In this document: positions 46,417-57,028 of the stretch, piece by piece
How positions within the stretch are numbered: position 1 is the stretch's first letter
How the letters are laid out: each line of letters starts with the position of its first letter
From: Prinsepia uniflora
Taxonomy: Eukaryota > Streptophyta > Magnoliopsida > Rosales > Rosaceae
Assembly (NCBI GenBank): GCA_032719365.1
Contig: CM064861.1
Coordinates: forward strand, 83,324,863 to 83,388,862
Length of the DNA stretch: 64,000 bases
Direction of reading: 5' to 3'
Made by a program: the position numbers and the translations under genes
The notes under the pieces: generated by a model
Told to the model about the DNA's origin: nothing
What the model saw: the letters and a program-made list of their open reading frames with translations, nothing else
The model's database searches: none

Positions 46417-46857
46417 TGTTTACACCAAATTGGACTGAGCAATGAACTTGTCAAGCACTACATTGGACCACGAAGTAAGCCCATCCAGAAGGCTCCAAGG
46501 ACCACAAAGCTCACCACCAAGGTCCATGCCGAAAAAGCCCATCATTAGGCCCATGACCTAAACCCTAGCTCTTCCCTATATAACAGAGACTATCACCCTC
46601 ATTTGAGGGATCCCCGACTCTCTCACTGGAGAAACCTCTCTCTCTAGACTTTAGAGCTCTCACCTTTCTCTACACCTACTTTCTCTCTCTAAAAGGCTCT
46701 AAGCATATTATATCATGTACAAACAAATACACTTATATAATGAGAATGAGATAACACTGTGGACGTAGCCCGATTTGGGTGAACCACGTACATGCTTGTG
46801 TTCTTGGGCCCTGTGCGGTCTTCCTACTCCTAAGTTGGAACATTTTATGCTTCAACA
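46417..46857 (+). repeat. 5' LTR, 441 bp
   Basis: TGTTTACACCAAATTGG start, CTTCAACA end. TATATAA near 46577 is a likely TATA box, with GAGGGATCCCCGACTCTCTC downstream. Confidence 0.82.
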
Positions 46858-46858
46858 G

Positions 46859-46880
46859 TTTGGCGTCGTCTGTGGGAATC
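46859..46880 (+). promoter_or_regulatory. Primer-binding-site-like sequence
   Basis: TTTGGCGTCGTCTGTGGGA directly follows the 5' LTR. It is one base off the TGGCGCCGTCTGTGGGA type seen in several plant LTR elements. It is not the initiator-Met type used by the other elements here. Confidence 0.55.
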
Positions 46881-49439
46881 ATAACGAAAAACCATGTCGG
46901 TTCTCTCTCTTCCTCACACCTACACACCTACAGGAGCCTGCAAACCCAAAGACACCAAGCATCCTATCATAACATCAGCTCTGATCATGCAGAAATACAA
47001 CTTTGTCAATGTCCTGGCCTCACCCAAATACCGCAAGGCTGAGGCTGTGTCTATATCGTTAGTTTTGAGGGAGCACAACCTTGCACTCCCTATTGGCCCA
47101 GCCCATTTCCACATTTGCAAACCTGAAATATTAGTGGGTGGGGGATACCATTTCAAGTCCCCACGTGGCCATAACTACACATGTCCATCTCCACCAGATT
47201 CATTTTCTGCAAACTCATCAAAAAACAAGGACATTGACCTTATCTTCTATCTATACGGACACTATCATCATCTTCTTCCTCCAAAGACCTGCAATCTGCG
47301 AATCAACCCATGGATCAGATACCCTTCCTACCTTCTCACGTAGGTAAACGAGCCTGGTCGATAGATAACCTGCACCCAAACTTAGACCAGGATGCCCATC
47401 TGATGGCTATGCCTCACACGTGATACCCTTCACCAACTTACCTCCACACCAACCGACGACCACTCGACGTTCAGATCATCGCCGACTAGCGGGACACCGC
47501 TCAGCGTCAAACCTCTACCGATCCGCTCACCAAAGTCGAAACCACTCACCATCATCGAACCGATCCCCATCTTCAAATCGGCTCAACTCCTTCGCTATGA
47601 CGACTTAAGAGTCGTCTCTTCAACCCAGGATCACGGACGACCAGACCAACTGGGCACCCACGAACGATGCTCAAAAAAATCCCACTGACGACTCTCTTGA
47701 CAGAGGTCCACGAAAAGCTCTCCACTTTTCTTAGCCGGTCTCCACCGACGATCTCTTCAACAGTCATCCACCGAAGGCTCGTCACTCTACTCGGTCGACG
47801 CCCTCCAAACGACCTTTTCAGTGGCCATCCACCAAAGCTTCATATCAGTGGTCGGTCAACACTCGTCAAAGACTCCTCAGCGACCATCCAGTGAAGCCTC
47901 CTCATTCTACTCGGTTTATGACCATCGACGACACCTTCGGTAATCATCCACCGACCACTCTTTAGCCTTCTCGGTCATTATCCAGTGACGGCTCTTTTCT
48001 ACTCTTCCACTAATCAACGTACCTTCCACCGATACGGGGTGACCGTTCAGTATAGCCGCTCTTTGAAGACCCTCAAAGACCCAGCAACATGTTGGCCACA
48101 TGGATTGAACGGTCTCGAGCACTCGTTGACCGAGCGTGGCACTCGAAGGAGGGAGGCTCAGACCCAGTCGCACGCCAGACCAACCCAGACGACGGACGCC
48201 AAGAGACCAATCAAATTCGGTGCCTTTCCATTGTCAGGGCCGAAAAGATGTTACTCGGCCCACAAACAAAACAGTACGCCCCAATCTTCTTTGGGCCTGA
48301 GGTTTTGGTCCAAAACACTACACACTGAGCAATCACCTTATCTCGTTCCAGATAGGTTACTCGGCCTTCCCAAACAAAAAAAACATACACATTTTGTTTT
48401 GGGCCATCATTCCCAGTCCAGTAAGGCCCACTCGGCAAAAAAAAAAAAACACGGAAGAGCATATTTTTTTTTGGGTTCACTGTCAGCTTAGCCCACCAAC
48501 GAGCAAACAAAAACAAACTTTGTTTTGAGCTTTACATCTCACTTTGACGGTGCTTACCGAGCGGCCAATTCAACTCGGCTTACCCCAACTCAGCCTACCA
48601 AACTCGGCCTACCACAACTCGGCCACCCAAAAAAAAAACTTTTTCCTTTTATTTTTAGGCTTGGGAAGAGTACCACCAAGTTCCAACTGTGACACCGATT
48701 GGTGATGACCGCTCTGTGCAACCTCTCATGGCCAATCATCTAGGCCCCAACACCCTTTAGGACACCACCACAACTTGGCCTACTCAACTCGGCCAACACC
48801 ACTCGACCAAACAAAAAAAAAACTTTATTTTATTTTTGGGTTTGGGCACTTCCCTTTTTATTTTTTTTCGGCACACTGAGCGGCCTCTTCAACTCGGCCC
48901 AAACTCACCCGGTCAACACCACTCGGCCAAACCAACTCGGTCACAAAAGAAAAACATAAAACACAAACTTTGTTTTTGGGACCTTACATCTCATTTTTAG
49001 GGAGCCCACCGAGCGGCTTAGCCCACTCGGTCCTCCAAACAAAAATCAAACACTTTCTTTTCTTTTTGGGTTTGGACACTTCCTCTTTTTTTCAGTCCAC
49101 TGAGCGGCCTACTCAACTCGACCTACTCAACTCAGCCTACCAAACTCATCCACCATAACTTCTTTCTCGATATGACCACTATCCGAATAGTTATTGCTCT
49201 ACTCTTTCACTACAATTTGGAGGCTCTAACTCGACTCACACCATGAGCTCTGCTCTTCCTCTCGTCACATGGAACCAATTCGGGTCACACCACGGACGAC
49301 CCTAGGTAACACTTCAAAACATAAACTTATGAACATCATAAACATTGTACGCATACATACATGCACTCATACACGAACTCATACATGCTGACATACATGC
49401 ATCCATGCATGAAGAGCATACATGAAACTCATACTTAAG

Positions 49440-49930
49440 CTTGACATATTACCGAGCGCCCAACACATTACCGAGCTACTCGACACATTACCGAGTATAC
49501 ATTCGCTCAACACATACTGAGCTACTCGACACATTACCGTGTATACATTCGCTCAACACACATCGAGCTACTCGACATATTACCGAGTATACACTAGCTC
49601 AACAAAAACCTAGCTACTTGACACATCACCGAGTATACACTAGCTCAACACATACCGAGGTACTCAACACATTACCGAGTTAACATCTGCTCAACACAAT
49701 ACCGAGATACTAAACATTTGGCCTCGACTCGAACATTAGAGTAGGAGTATAGGCAACTCGGCCTACACTCAAACCTTGGGCATACGGCTCAAACATTCGA
49801 GTCGAAGTACATACAACTCGGCCTCCACTCAACACTTGGCCTCAACTCAAACATTCGAGTCAGAGTACAGGCGCACTCGGCCTACACTCAGCACTCGGTC
49901 TATGCTCAGCACATTACCGAGCTGCTCAAT
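49440..49930 (+). repeat. Internal tandem repeats, two kinds
   Basis: 49440-49720: a 45-50-bp unit containing CACATTACCGAGTATACA, repeated about six times. 49730-49920: a second unit with AACTCGGCCTACACTCAA, repeated about four times. They lie in the non-coding interior of the 46417-50665 element. Confidence 0.65.
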
Positions 49931-50224
49931 TACCGAGCCCACTTGTAAAGCCAAACTTAGCTCAAATTCCGACTGACACACATATACAACAAAGAATCAC
50001 CTGCAAGAATTCAGGCTCATACACGGAGTCATCTTCACTAAGGGACTACCCAAGCACAGATTTTTCACTGTCTTCCCTTTAGCATCCTACCTCGACAGAG
50101 GACTTGGGGGACTGATGGTACACCGAGCGAAACAACAAACGAAAACAAAGGAGTTGCTCAGTCAATACACTTTGAAAGTCCTCAACCGAGGTAGTCCACC
50201 TCAGTTAAGAACTTGGGGGACTTC

Positions 50225-50665
50225 TGTTTACACCATATTGGACTGAGCAATGGACTTGTCAAGCACTACATTGGACCACGAAGTAAGCCCATCCAAAAGG
50301 CTCCAAAGACCACAAAGCTCACCACCAAGGTCCATGCCGAAAAAGCCCATCATTCGGCCCATGACCTAAACCCTAGCTCTTGCCTATATAAGAGGCACTA
50401 TCACCCTCATTTGAGGGATCCCCGACTCTCTCACTAGAGAAACCTCTCTCTCTAGACTTTAGAGCTCTGCCCTCTCTCTACACCTACTTTATCTCTCTAA
50501 AAGGCTCTAAGCATATTATATCATGTACAAAAAAATACACTTATATAATCAGAATGAGATAACACCGTGGACGTAGCTCGATTTGGGTGAACCACGTACA
50601 TGTTTGTGTTCTTGGGCCCTGTGCGGTCTTTCTACTCCTAAGTTGGAACATTTTATGCTTCAACA
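50225..50665 (+). repeat. 3' LTR, 441 bp
   Basis: Same length as the 5' LTR with no net indel. It is preceded by the purine-rich GAACTTGGGGGACTTC. Confidence 0.82.
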
Positions 50666-51483
50666 ACAAGGAACCAAAAAACAATCCCTTTGCTCGGTGT
50701 AGCATATGACACATATTTTCCCATCATACAAGTCCGGAGAGGAAGCCTTAAATTGCTGCTATAACTAATCCCACTACTAGCACTGCAATTCCCAGCTTCA
50801 TTATCCCACTCATCGCATGTCCCATATGTTAGTGGCCTTGTTTTTCCAACAGGCTGTAATGGGTCAGTTTCAATGCCCCCTGTTACAACCTCTGTACCTG
50901 TCTCCTCTTCAAAGTTGGTTATGAACTTCATTACTAATATTGGGTTCTACAAATAAAAGATAGAACATTAAAATTTGTAGATGAAGATGATGAACAATGG
51001 CCACTTACATTATAGGCAGGACTTGTGGTTGAATTGATAGATTGGGAGTTGATAGATTGAAGCTCTTTGTGCCTTAGTCCACTTATTATTGAACGCATTA
51101 TTTGCAGCTAGCTTTGGAATGTCTTTGTTTACCTCCTCTTTCTGCATTACAAATATCACCATGATTGGGTAAGTGATAAATGCTATATTCATTATGATCT
51201 CGACAAATTCGTACTAACTGACGTTTGATTTTGTGATATTATATTGAAAAAAGTCTCAAATTTGAATTAATCACGATAAAATATCGTTATATTTTGTTGC
51301 AAGCAAATTAATGTACGTAGTTGAAGGCCAGCCAACTAAAAGCATTACGAAATGACTACCTATATCAGAACCCCTTGAATTAATGGGGTCTCTATATATT
51401 TTCAACTCCTGTCTTGTATTTCCTGGCCTGGGCATGAAAATGACTTCCAAGTCATAGTTTCTTTCATTCAAAATGTGATGTGT
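50666..51483 (-). pseudogene. RING E3 ligase remnant: upstream exons
   Basis: Three blocks on the minus strand. 51483-51361 codes for NERNYDLEVIFMPRPGNTRQ plus ELKIYRDPINSRGSD, followed by a GT donor. A block ending near 51008 (AACCACAAGTCCTGCC) has donor GTAAGT. The exon from about 50952 (after TTTTATTTGTAG) codes for MKFITNFEEETGTEVV, TDPLQPVGKTRPLTYG, then CDEWDNEAGN. Near 50740-50757 the frame must shift to read SSPDLYDGKICVICYTEQ and RDCFLVPC, where the LTR element cuts in. The shift is either a small indel or a missed intron. The order acidic linker-DLYDGKICVIC is typical of APD-like RING proteins. Confidence 0.6.
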
Positions 51484-51699
51484 GGAAACCATTGAGTAGA
51501 TGCAATGTGCATCAATGTGTGATAAAACAAAAGACAAACAATTTAAGGTCCGAGTAATTGCCCATCAACCAATGTGATGGTTGGCACAAGGACAAATATT
51601 TTTTCCTGTTGCCAATCAGATTTGAACTCACCATAACAAATTACACGTATAAAAGTCACCAGATCAAATGGTTATATAATTGAAAACCGGAGAAGATAG

Positions 51700-52314
51700 T
51701 GTAAAATATCTAGGCCCAAATTTCAAATATATCTACAAAATGTTGTTTGAAGCATTAATGAAGTAAGTGGTTGTAGGTAAGTGGGATCCAAAATGTAGTA
51801 GGTGGTTGTAGGTAAGTGGGATCCAAAATGTAGTAGGTGGTTGTAGGTAAGTGGGATCCAAAATGTAGTAGGTGGTTGTAGGTAAGTGGGATCCAAAATG
51901 AAGTAAGTGGGTGCGTGAAGCATTAATGAAAGCATTTAGATGGTTACTCCTTGGCCTATATAAGGAGAGGTCATTTGCTCATTCCATCAATCTCATCCAA
52001 GAGAAACATCTTCCTCCAAGTAGAGAGTGAAGAGTGTCCACTCCAAGTTGAGAGTGTTGAGTGTTGTAGTGTTGGTAGCAAAACAAGTGAGAGAGAGAGA
52101 GTTTCCTTCAAGTAGTGTTCTTGAAGTTGTGCATCTCTTTGTACCCCTAATTTCATTAGTGAAGGTTCTTGTTGTTGTTGCCCCGTGGACGTAGGCATAT
52201 TGCCGAACCACGTTATATGTGGTGTTCTCTATTCTTTGCTCTTTTATTTCCTTGCATATTTATTCTTTTTTTGTGGGTTGAGTTATTATTTCCATTCTAC
52301 TATTTTCCGCAACA
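51700..52314 (+). repeat. 5' LTR of copia element
   Basis: TGTAAAATATC start, CCGCAACA end. Four copies of a 35-bp unit (GGTTGTAGGTAAGTGGGATC and the bases after it) lie at 51770-51910. TATA-box-like CTATATAAGG is at 51956-51965. Confidence 0.92.
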
Positions 52315-52315
52315 G

Positions 52316-52327
52316 TGGTATCAGAGC
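52316..52327 (+). promoter_or_regulatory. Primer-binding site, initiator Met tRNA
   Basis: TGGTATCAGAGC, one base after the 5' LTR, complementary to the 3' end of initiator Met tRNA. Confidence 0.9.
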
Positions 52328-52349
52328 TCTAGGTTCGTTGAGAGTTAGA

Positions 52350-55300
52350 ATGGAAGGCTCAAGGAGTACCATGGTTCGACTCAACCACTCCAATTGGATT
52401 ACATGGAAGCCGAGAATGGAGGACATTCTCTATTGCAAGGATCTGCATGAGCCCATAGAAGGAGAGGAAGGCAAGCCTGAGAATATGGGAGATGCTGAAT
52501 GGAAGAAGTTGAATCGCAAGGCTATTGGCCATATTCGTGAATGGGTGGATGATAGTGTGTTCCACCATGTGTCCAACGAGACTAACGCCCATGCTCTTTG
52601 GTTGAAGTTAGAGTCATTGTTCGAACAAAAGTCCGCATTGAAGAAAGCGTTTCTCATTAAGGAGCTTGTCAACATGAAGTATAAGGAGGGCGTAAGGGTG
52701 ACTGAGCACCTCAACAACTTCCAAAGCACTGTAAATCAATTGGCCACGATGGACATGAAGATCGCGGATGAGCTTCAAGCGTTATTGCTTCTTGGATCTT
52801 TGCCCGACAGCTGGGAGACCTTTGTCATTACTGTAAGTAACTCTGCTCCCAATGGTGTGTTATCTATGGATAATGTTAAAGACAACATGTTCAATGAAGA
52901 GACTAGGAGAAAGTCATCTAGTTCTGATAATAGTCAAGTCTTTGTGACGGAGAATAGAGGAAGGAGCAAGAGTAAAGGTCCCAGTCGAGATCGCGGAAGA
53001 AGTGCAAGCCGTTCGAGGACACGATTCAATGGAAGGTGTCATAATTGCAATCTCTATGGCCACATGATGAAGAATTGCAACAAACTAAAGAATAACAAGA
53101 AGGATGGGAAAGATGGCTCAACCTACCAAAAGAAGGAGGACACAACCAATACTGCAGCTACCGCTACTGTGTCCAGTCAAGCATGTGAGTTGTTGTCTCT
53201 TGACAATGATTGCCCACATGCTGATGAAGATAAAAACATTTCTTGGGTAGTTGATTCTGGAGCATCTTTCCATGCCACGGCGCACTTGGAGTTCTTCACC
53301 ACATACAAAGCCGGAGACTTTGGGGAAGTGAAGATGTGCAATGATAGCTATTCCAAGATATCAGGAATAGGTGATGTTTTGTTCGAGACTGATTTGGGCA
53401 ACAAGTTGCTATTGAAAGATGTGAGACATGTTCCTGGTTTACGTCTCAATCTAATGTCAACCGGTGTGCTTGATAAACAAGGGTTCCATCATCATGGGGG
53501 AGATCAAAAGTGGAGGCTTACCAAGGGATCGCTAGTCATCGCTAGAGGGAAGTTGTGCTGCACCCTTTACAAGACATATGGGAAGGTTTACAAAGGAGAA
53601 TTGAATGTCACGGACGATTCTCATCCAAATCTATGGCACAAAAGATTAGGCCACATGAGTGAGAAGGGATTGCAAGTTTTGGCAAAGAAGTCTCTCATTC
53701 CCTTTGCCAAAGGTACCTCACTCGACTCTTGTGATTATTGTTTATATGGCAAACAAAATCAAGTCAGTTTTTCTGGTACCTTCACAAGAAAAGAAAAAAT
53801 ATTAGACCTAGTACATTCTGATGTTTGTGGCCCTATGGAAGTTGAATCACTAGGTGGTAGATATTTTGTTACCTTTATTGATGATGTTTCACGAAAGGTT
53901 TGGGTATATTTGTTGAAATCAAAAGGTCAAGTATTCCAAACCTTTAAGCAGTTTCATGTCATGGTGGAGAGGGAGACTGGGAGAGCCCTCAAATGTATCC
54001 GCAGCGACAATGGAGGAGAGTACACTTCGAACGAGTTCAGAGATTACTGTTCGAAGTATGGCATTAGGCATGAAAAGACAATTCCTGGCACCCCACAACA
54101 TAATGGTGTAGCTGAAAGGATGAACCGCACCATTCTGGAGAAGGTCAGGTGCATGCTGAAGACAGCCAATCTATCAAAGCGTTTTTGGGCCGAAGCAGTG
54201 TCAGCCGCTTGTTACCTTATCAACCGATCACCAAGTGTACCATTGAACTTTGAGACTCCCGAATGCGTATGGACCGGTAGAAGCGTTTCATATTCACACT
54301 TGAAAGTGTTTGGGTGCAAAGCATTTGCACGTGTATCTGACGAGAAAAGATTGAAGATAGATGACAAAGGCACACCGTGCATCTTTCTCGGGTACGGCAA
54401 TGAAGAAATGGGCTACTGCATGTGGGATCCAAAGACCAACAAGCTATTCAGAAGCAGAAATGTACACTTTTTTGAAGATCAGACCGTGGCAGATCTTGAT
54501 AAGGAGACAATTAAAAATGCAGGCCAACTCACCTATGATTCATCACCGCTACAACAAGAACCCAGTGGCAGAGCTCAAGAGGTTATACATGAAGACGTTC
54601 CTGACATGGCTGAAGCAGAAGGTGCTGAGATAGTATCTGAACCTGAAGACGATGATCAGGACGATCAAATTCAGGGGGAGCCAAGCCAGGAGGAGCAACC
54701 GGAGATTTCCCAAGTACCAGTTTGTAAATCAAACAGAGTTCCGAAGCCGAATACTAAGTATCCTTCTTCACAGTATATTCTCACGACCAGTGATGGGGAT
54801 GACCCGCATTTCAGATACATTCTGTTGACTGGTGATGGAGAGCCTGAAAATTTTGAGGAGGCAAAGACTCATGCAGACAATGACAAATGGATGTTGGCAA
54901 TGAAGTCTGAGATGGAGTCTTTATTGAAGAATGACACCTATGAGTTGGTGGAGCTTCCTAAAGGCAGAAAAGCACTCAAAAATAAGTGGGTGTTCAAGTT
55001 GAAGAGGGACGAGAATGAGCAGTTGACAAAGTTCAAGGCTCGCTTGGTTGTCAAGGGTTTTGGGCAGAAGGAAGGAGTCGATTTCGACGAGATATTCTCA
55101 CCAGTGGTTAAGATGACTTCTATCCGAGTTATTCTGGGCATGGCAGCTAGCATGGATCTTGAGGTGGAGCAGTTGGATGTGAAGACAGCGTTTCTGCATG
55201 GTGATTTGGAAGAGGAAATTTACATGGAGCAACCAGAAGGTTTTGAAGTTGAGAGAAAAGGGCACATGGTTTGTAAGTTGAAGAAAAGCTTGTACGGGCT

Positions 55301-56399
55301 AAAGCAGGCACCGAGGCAATGGTACAAGAAGTTTGACTCATTCATGTTGGGTCATGGGTACAAGAGAACAGATGCTGATCCATGTGTGTATATCCAGCAG
55401 TTCACCGGAGGTAACTTCATCATTTTATTGCTCTATGTTGATGATATGTTGATTGTGGGGCACGATGTTGCTATGATTCACAAGTTGAAGTCAGATTTGT
55501 CAAAATCATTTGATATGAAAGACTTAGGTCCAGCTAAGCAGATTTTGGGCATGGAGATCACTCGTGACAGGAAGGCGAAGAAGCTATGGTTGTCACAGGA
55601 AAGGTACGTTGAACGAGTGCTTGAGAGGTTCAACATGAAAGAAGCTAAGCCAGTGAACTCACCTCTAGGTAATCAATTCAAGTTAAGCAGAAGTTTATGC
55701 CCAACTACACAAGAGGATATGGACAAGATGGCAGGTATTCCCTACTCATCAGCTGTTGGTAGTCTTATGTATGCTATAGTTTGTACTCGACCAGATATAG
55801 CACATGCAGTTGGTGTTGTTAGTAGGTATCTCTCTAACCCTGGCAGAGAGCATTGGGAATCAGTCAAGTGGATACTCAGATATTTGAGAGGCACTTCAAA
55901 GTTGTGCTTGTGCTTTGGTGGATCAAAACCGATGTTAGAAGGTTTCACGGATGCAGACTTGGCAGGAGACCTTGATGCTAGAAAATCCACTTCTGGATAC
56001 TTATTCACCTTTTCAGGGGGAGCTGTTTCATGGCAGTCTAAGTTACAAAAATGTGTTGCCTTATCGACCACTGAAGCTGAGTATATTGCTGCAAATGAAG
56101 CAGGAAATGAGATGATTTGGCTGCAGAGGTTCATTCAAGAATTGGGTGTGAAGCAAGAAAGTTATGTGGTGCATTGTGATAGTCAGAGTGCTATTCATTT
56201 AAGTAAAAATTCAGTGTACCATCCTCGCACGAAGCACATTGATCTCCGTTATCATTGGATTCGAGATGCAGTATCAAAGAAGCTTTTCCAGTTGAGGAAA
56301 ATTCACACCAACAAGAACACTTCAGATATGTTGACAAAAGTTGTTACACAACAGAAGTTGGAGTATTGCAGCAAATCCGCTGGAGTGGACTTCAAGTAG
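52350..56399 (+). CDS. Ty1/copia gag-pol polyprotein, 1,349 aa
   Basis: Uninterrupted frame from ATG 52350 to TAG. The frame is open 55 codons further upstream but that part lies in the LTR and primer site, so the first ATG after the primer site is chosen. Gag (UBN2-type) fills about residues 1-225, with zinc knuckle C230-H-N-C233-x4-H238-x4-C243. Protease motif D302-S-G-A. Integrase zinc finger H430, H435, C461, C464, and catalytic D491, D553, E589 with the D-35-E spacing. Reverse transcriptase from about 878, with Y-V-D1031-D1032. RNase H from about 1195, with T-D1201-A-D and STTEAEY. The gag-protease-integrase-RT-RNase H order defines copia. No stop, frameshift or lost catalytic residue was seen, so it may be functional. 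Expression is driven by the LTR. Confidence 0.95.
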   Translation: MEGSRSTMVRLNHSNWITWKPRMEDILYCKDLHEPIEGEEGKPENMGDAEWKKLNRKAIGHIREWVDDSVFHHVSNETNAHALWLKLESLFEQKSALKKAFLIKELVNMKYKEGVRVTEHLNNFQSTVNQLATMDMKIADELQALLLLGSLPDSWETFVITVSNSAPNGVLSMDNVKDNMFNEETRRKSSSSDNSQVFVTENRGRSKSKGPSRDRGRSASRSRTRFNGRCHNCNLYGHMMKNCNKLKNNKKDGKDGSTYQKKEDTTNTAATATVSSQACELLSLDNDCPHADEDKNISWVVDSGASFHATAHLEFFTTYKAGDFGEVKMCNDSYSKISGIGDVLFETDLGNKLLLKDVRHVPGLRLNLMSTGVLDKQGFHHHGGDQKWRLTKGSLVIARGKLCCTLYKTYGKVYKGELNVTDDSHPNLWHKRLGHMSEKGLQVLAKKSLIPFAKGTSLDSCDYCLYGKQNQVSFSGTFTRKEKILDLVHSDVCGPMEVESLGGRYFVTFIDDVSRKVWVYLLKSKGQVFQTFKQFHVMVERETGRALKCIRSDNGGEYTSNEFRDYCSKYGIRHEKTIPGTPQHNGVAERMNRTILEKVRCMLKTANLSKRFWAEAVSAACYLINRSPSVPLNFETPECVWTGRSVSYSHLKVFGCKAFARVSDEKRLKIDDKGTPCIFLGYGNEEMGYCMWDPKTNKLFRSRNVHFFEDQTVADLDKETIKNAGQLTYDSSPLQQEPSGRAQEVIHEDVPDMAEAEGAEIVSEPEDDDQDDQIQGEPSQEEQPEISQVPVCKSNRVPKPNTKYPSSQYILTTSDGDDPHFRYILLTGDGEPENFEEAKTHADNDKWMLAMKSEMESLLKNDTYELVELPKGRKALKNKWVFKLKRDENEQLTKFKARLVVKGFGQKEGVDFDEIFSPVVKMTSIRVILGMAASMDLEVEQLDVKTAFLHGDLEEEIYMEQPEGFEVERKGHMVCKLKKSLYGLKQAPRQWYKKFDSFMLGHGYKRTDADPCVYIQQFTGGNFIILLLYVDDMLIVGHDVAMIHKLKSDLSKSFDMKDLGPAKQILGMEITRDRKAKKLWLSQERYVERVLERFNMKEAKPVNSPLGNQFKLSRSLCPTTQEDMDKMAGIPYSSAVGSLMYAIVCTRPDIAHAVGVVSRYLSNPGREHWESVKWILRYLRGTSKLCLCFGGSKPMLEGFTDADLAGDLDARKSTSGYLFTFSGGAVSWQSKLQKCVALSTTEAEYIAANEAGNEMIWLQRFIQELGVKQESYVVHCDSQSAIHLSKNSVYHPRTKHIDLRYHWIRDAVSKKLFQLRKIHTNKNTSDMLTKVVTQQKLEYCSKSAGVDFK

Positions 56400-56429
56400 A
56401 AGTCACGTCGTTTTGACCTAGTTGGCCTA

Positions 56430-56440
56430 GAGGGGGAGAT
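56430..56440 (+). promoter_or_regulatory. Polypurine tract of copia element
   Basis: GAGGGGGAGAT immediately before the 3' LTR; primer for plus-strand synthesis. Confidence 0.85.
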
Positions 56441-57023
56441 TGTAAAATATCTAGGCCCAAATTTCAAATATATCTACAAAATGGTGTTTGAAGCATTAAT
56501 GAAGTAAGTGGTTGTAGGTAAGTGGGATCCAAAATGTAGTAGGTGGTTGTAGGTAAGTGGGATCCAAAATGTAGTAGGTGGTTGTAGGTAAGTGGGATCC
56601 AAAATGAAGTAAGTGGGTGGGTGAAGCATTAATGAAAGCATTTAGATGGTTACTCCTTGGCCTATATAAGGAGAGGTCATTTGTTCATTCCATCAATCTC
56701 ATCCAAGAGAAACATCTTCCTCCAAGTAGAGAGTGAAGAGTGTCCACTCCAAGTTGAGAGTGTTGAGTGTTGTAGTGTTGGTAGCAAAACAAGTGTGAGA
56801 GAGAGAGTTTCCTTCAAGTAGTGTTCTTGAAGTTGTGCATCTCTTTGTACCCCTAATTTCATTAGTGGAGGTTCTTGTTGTTGTTGCCCCGTGGACGTAG
56901 GCATATTGCCGAACCACGTTATATCTGGTGTTCTCTATTCTTTGCTCTTTTATTTCCTTGCATATTTATTCTTTTTTTTTTGTGGGTTGAGTTATTATTT
57001 TCATTCTACTATTTTCCGCAACA
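56441..57023 (+). repeat. 3' LTR of copia element
   Basis: Same ends as the 5' LTR, three copies of the 35-bp unit, and a T-run of ten against seven. Confidence 0.92.
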
Positions 57024-57028
57024 GATAG

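Larger units (their letters stand above)
46417..50665 (+). mobile_element. Non-autonomous LTR retroelement in the RING gene
   Basis: Two 441-bp LTRs (46417-46857 and 50225-50665) with TG...CA ends and a 5-bp duplication ACAAG on both sides (46412-46416 and 50666-50670). By eye about 20 of 441 positions differ between the LTRs. The internal 3.37 kb has a primer-site-like TTTGGCGTCGTCTGTGGGA right after the 5' LTR and a purine-rich ACTTGGGGGACTTC before the 3' LTR. It has no recognisable gag or pol: a 149-codon frame at 46894-47343 lacks known motifs. Much of the interior is repeats of CTCGGCC, ACTCGACCTAC and CGAGCTACTCGACACATTAC. This fits a LARD-like derivative of a Gypsy-type parent. Confidence 0.82.
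51700..57023 (+). mobile_element. Complete Ty1/copia LTR retrotransposon
   Basis: Flanked by GATAG (51695-51699 and 57024-57028). 5' LTR 615 bp, primer site, gag-pol frame, polypurine tract, 3' LTR 583 bp. The LTR length difference is fully explained: one extra copy of a 35-bp repeat in the 5' LTR and three more T in a T-run of the 3' LTR. Outside these I count seven substitutions over about 580 bp (roughly 1.2%), so insertion is recent, and younger than the 46417-50665 element (about 4.5%). All expected parts for autonomous movement are present. Confidence 0.93.

Noticed and set aside
46775..47042. Overlapping short frames across the 5' LTR edge
   Set aside because: They cross an LTR boundary and differ in frame from each other; no domain.
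46894..47343. A 149-codon open frame after the primer site of the 46417 element
   Set aside because: Position suits gag, but no zinc knuckle, no gag-type helices and no overlap with further coding. Kept as non-coding.
52185..52349. Upstream extension of the copia polyprotein (55 codons, GTG start)
   Set aside because: It lies in the LTR and primer site, has a hydrophobic chance sequence and no ATG. The ATG at 52350 begins a typical gag start.
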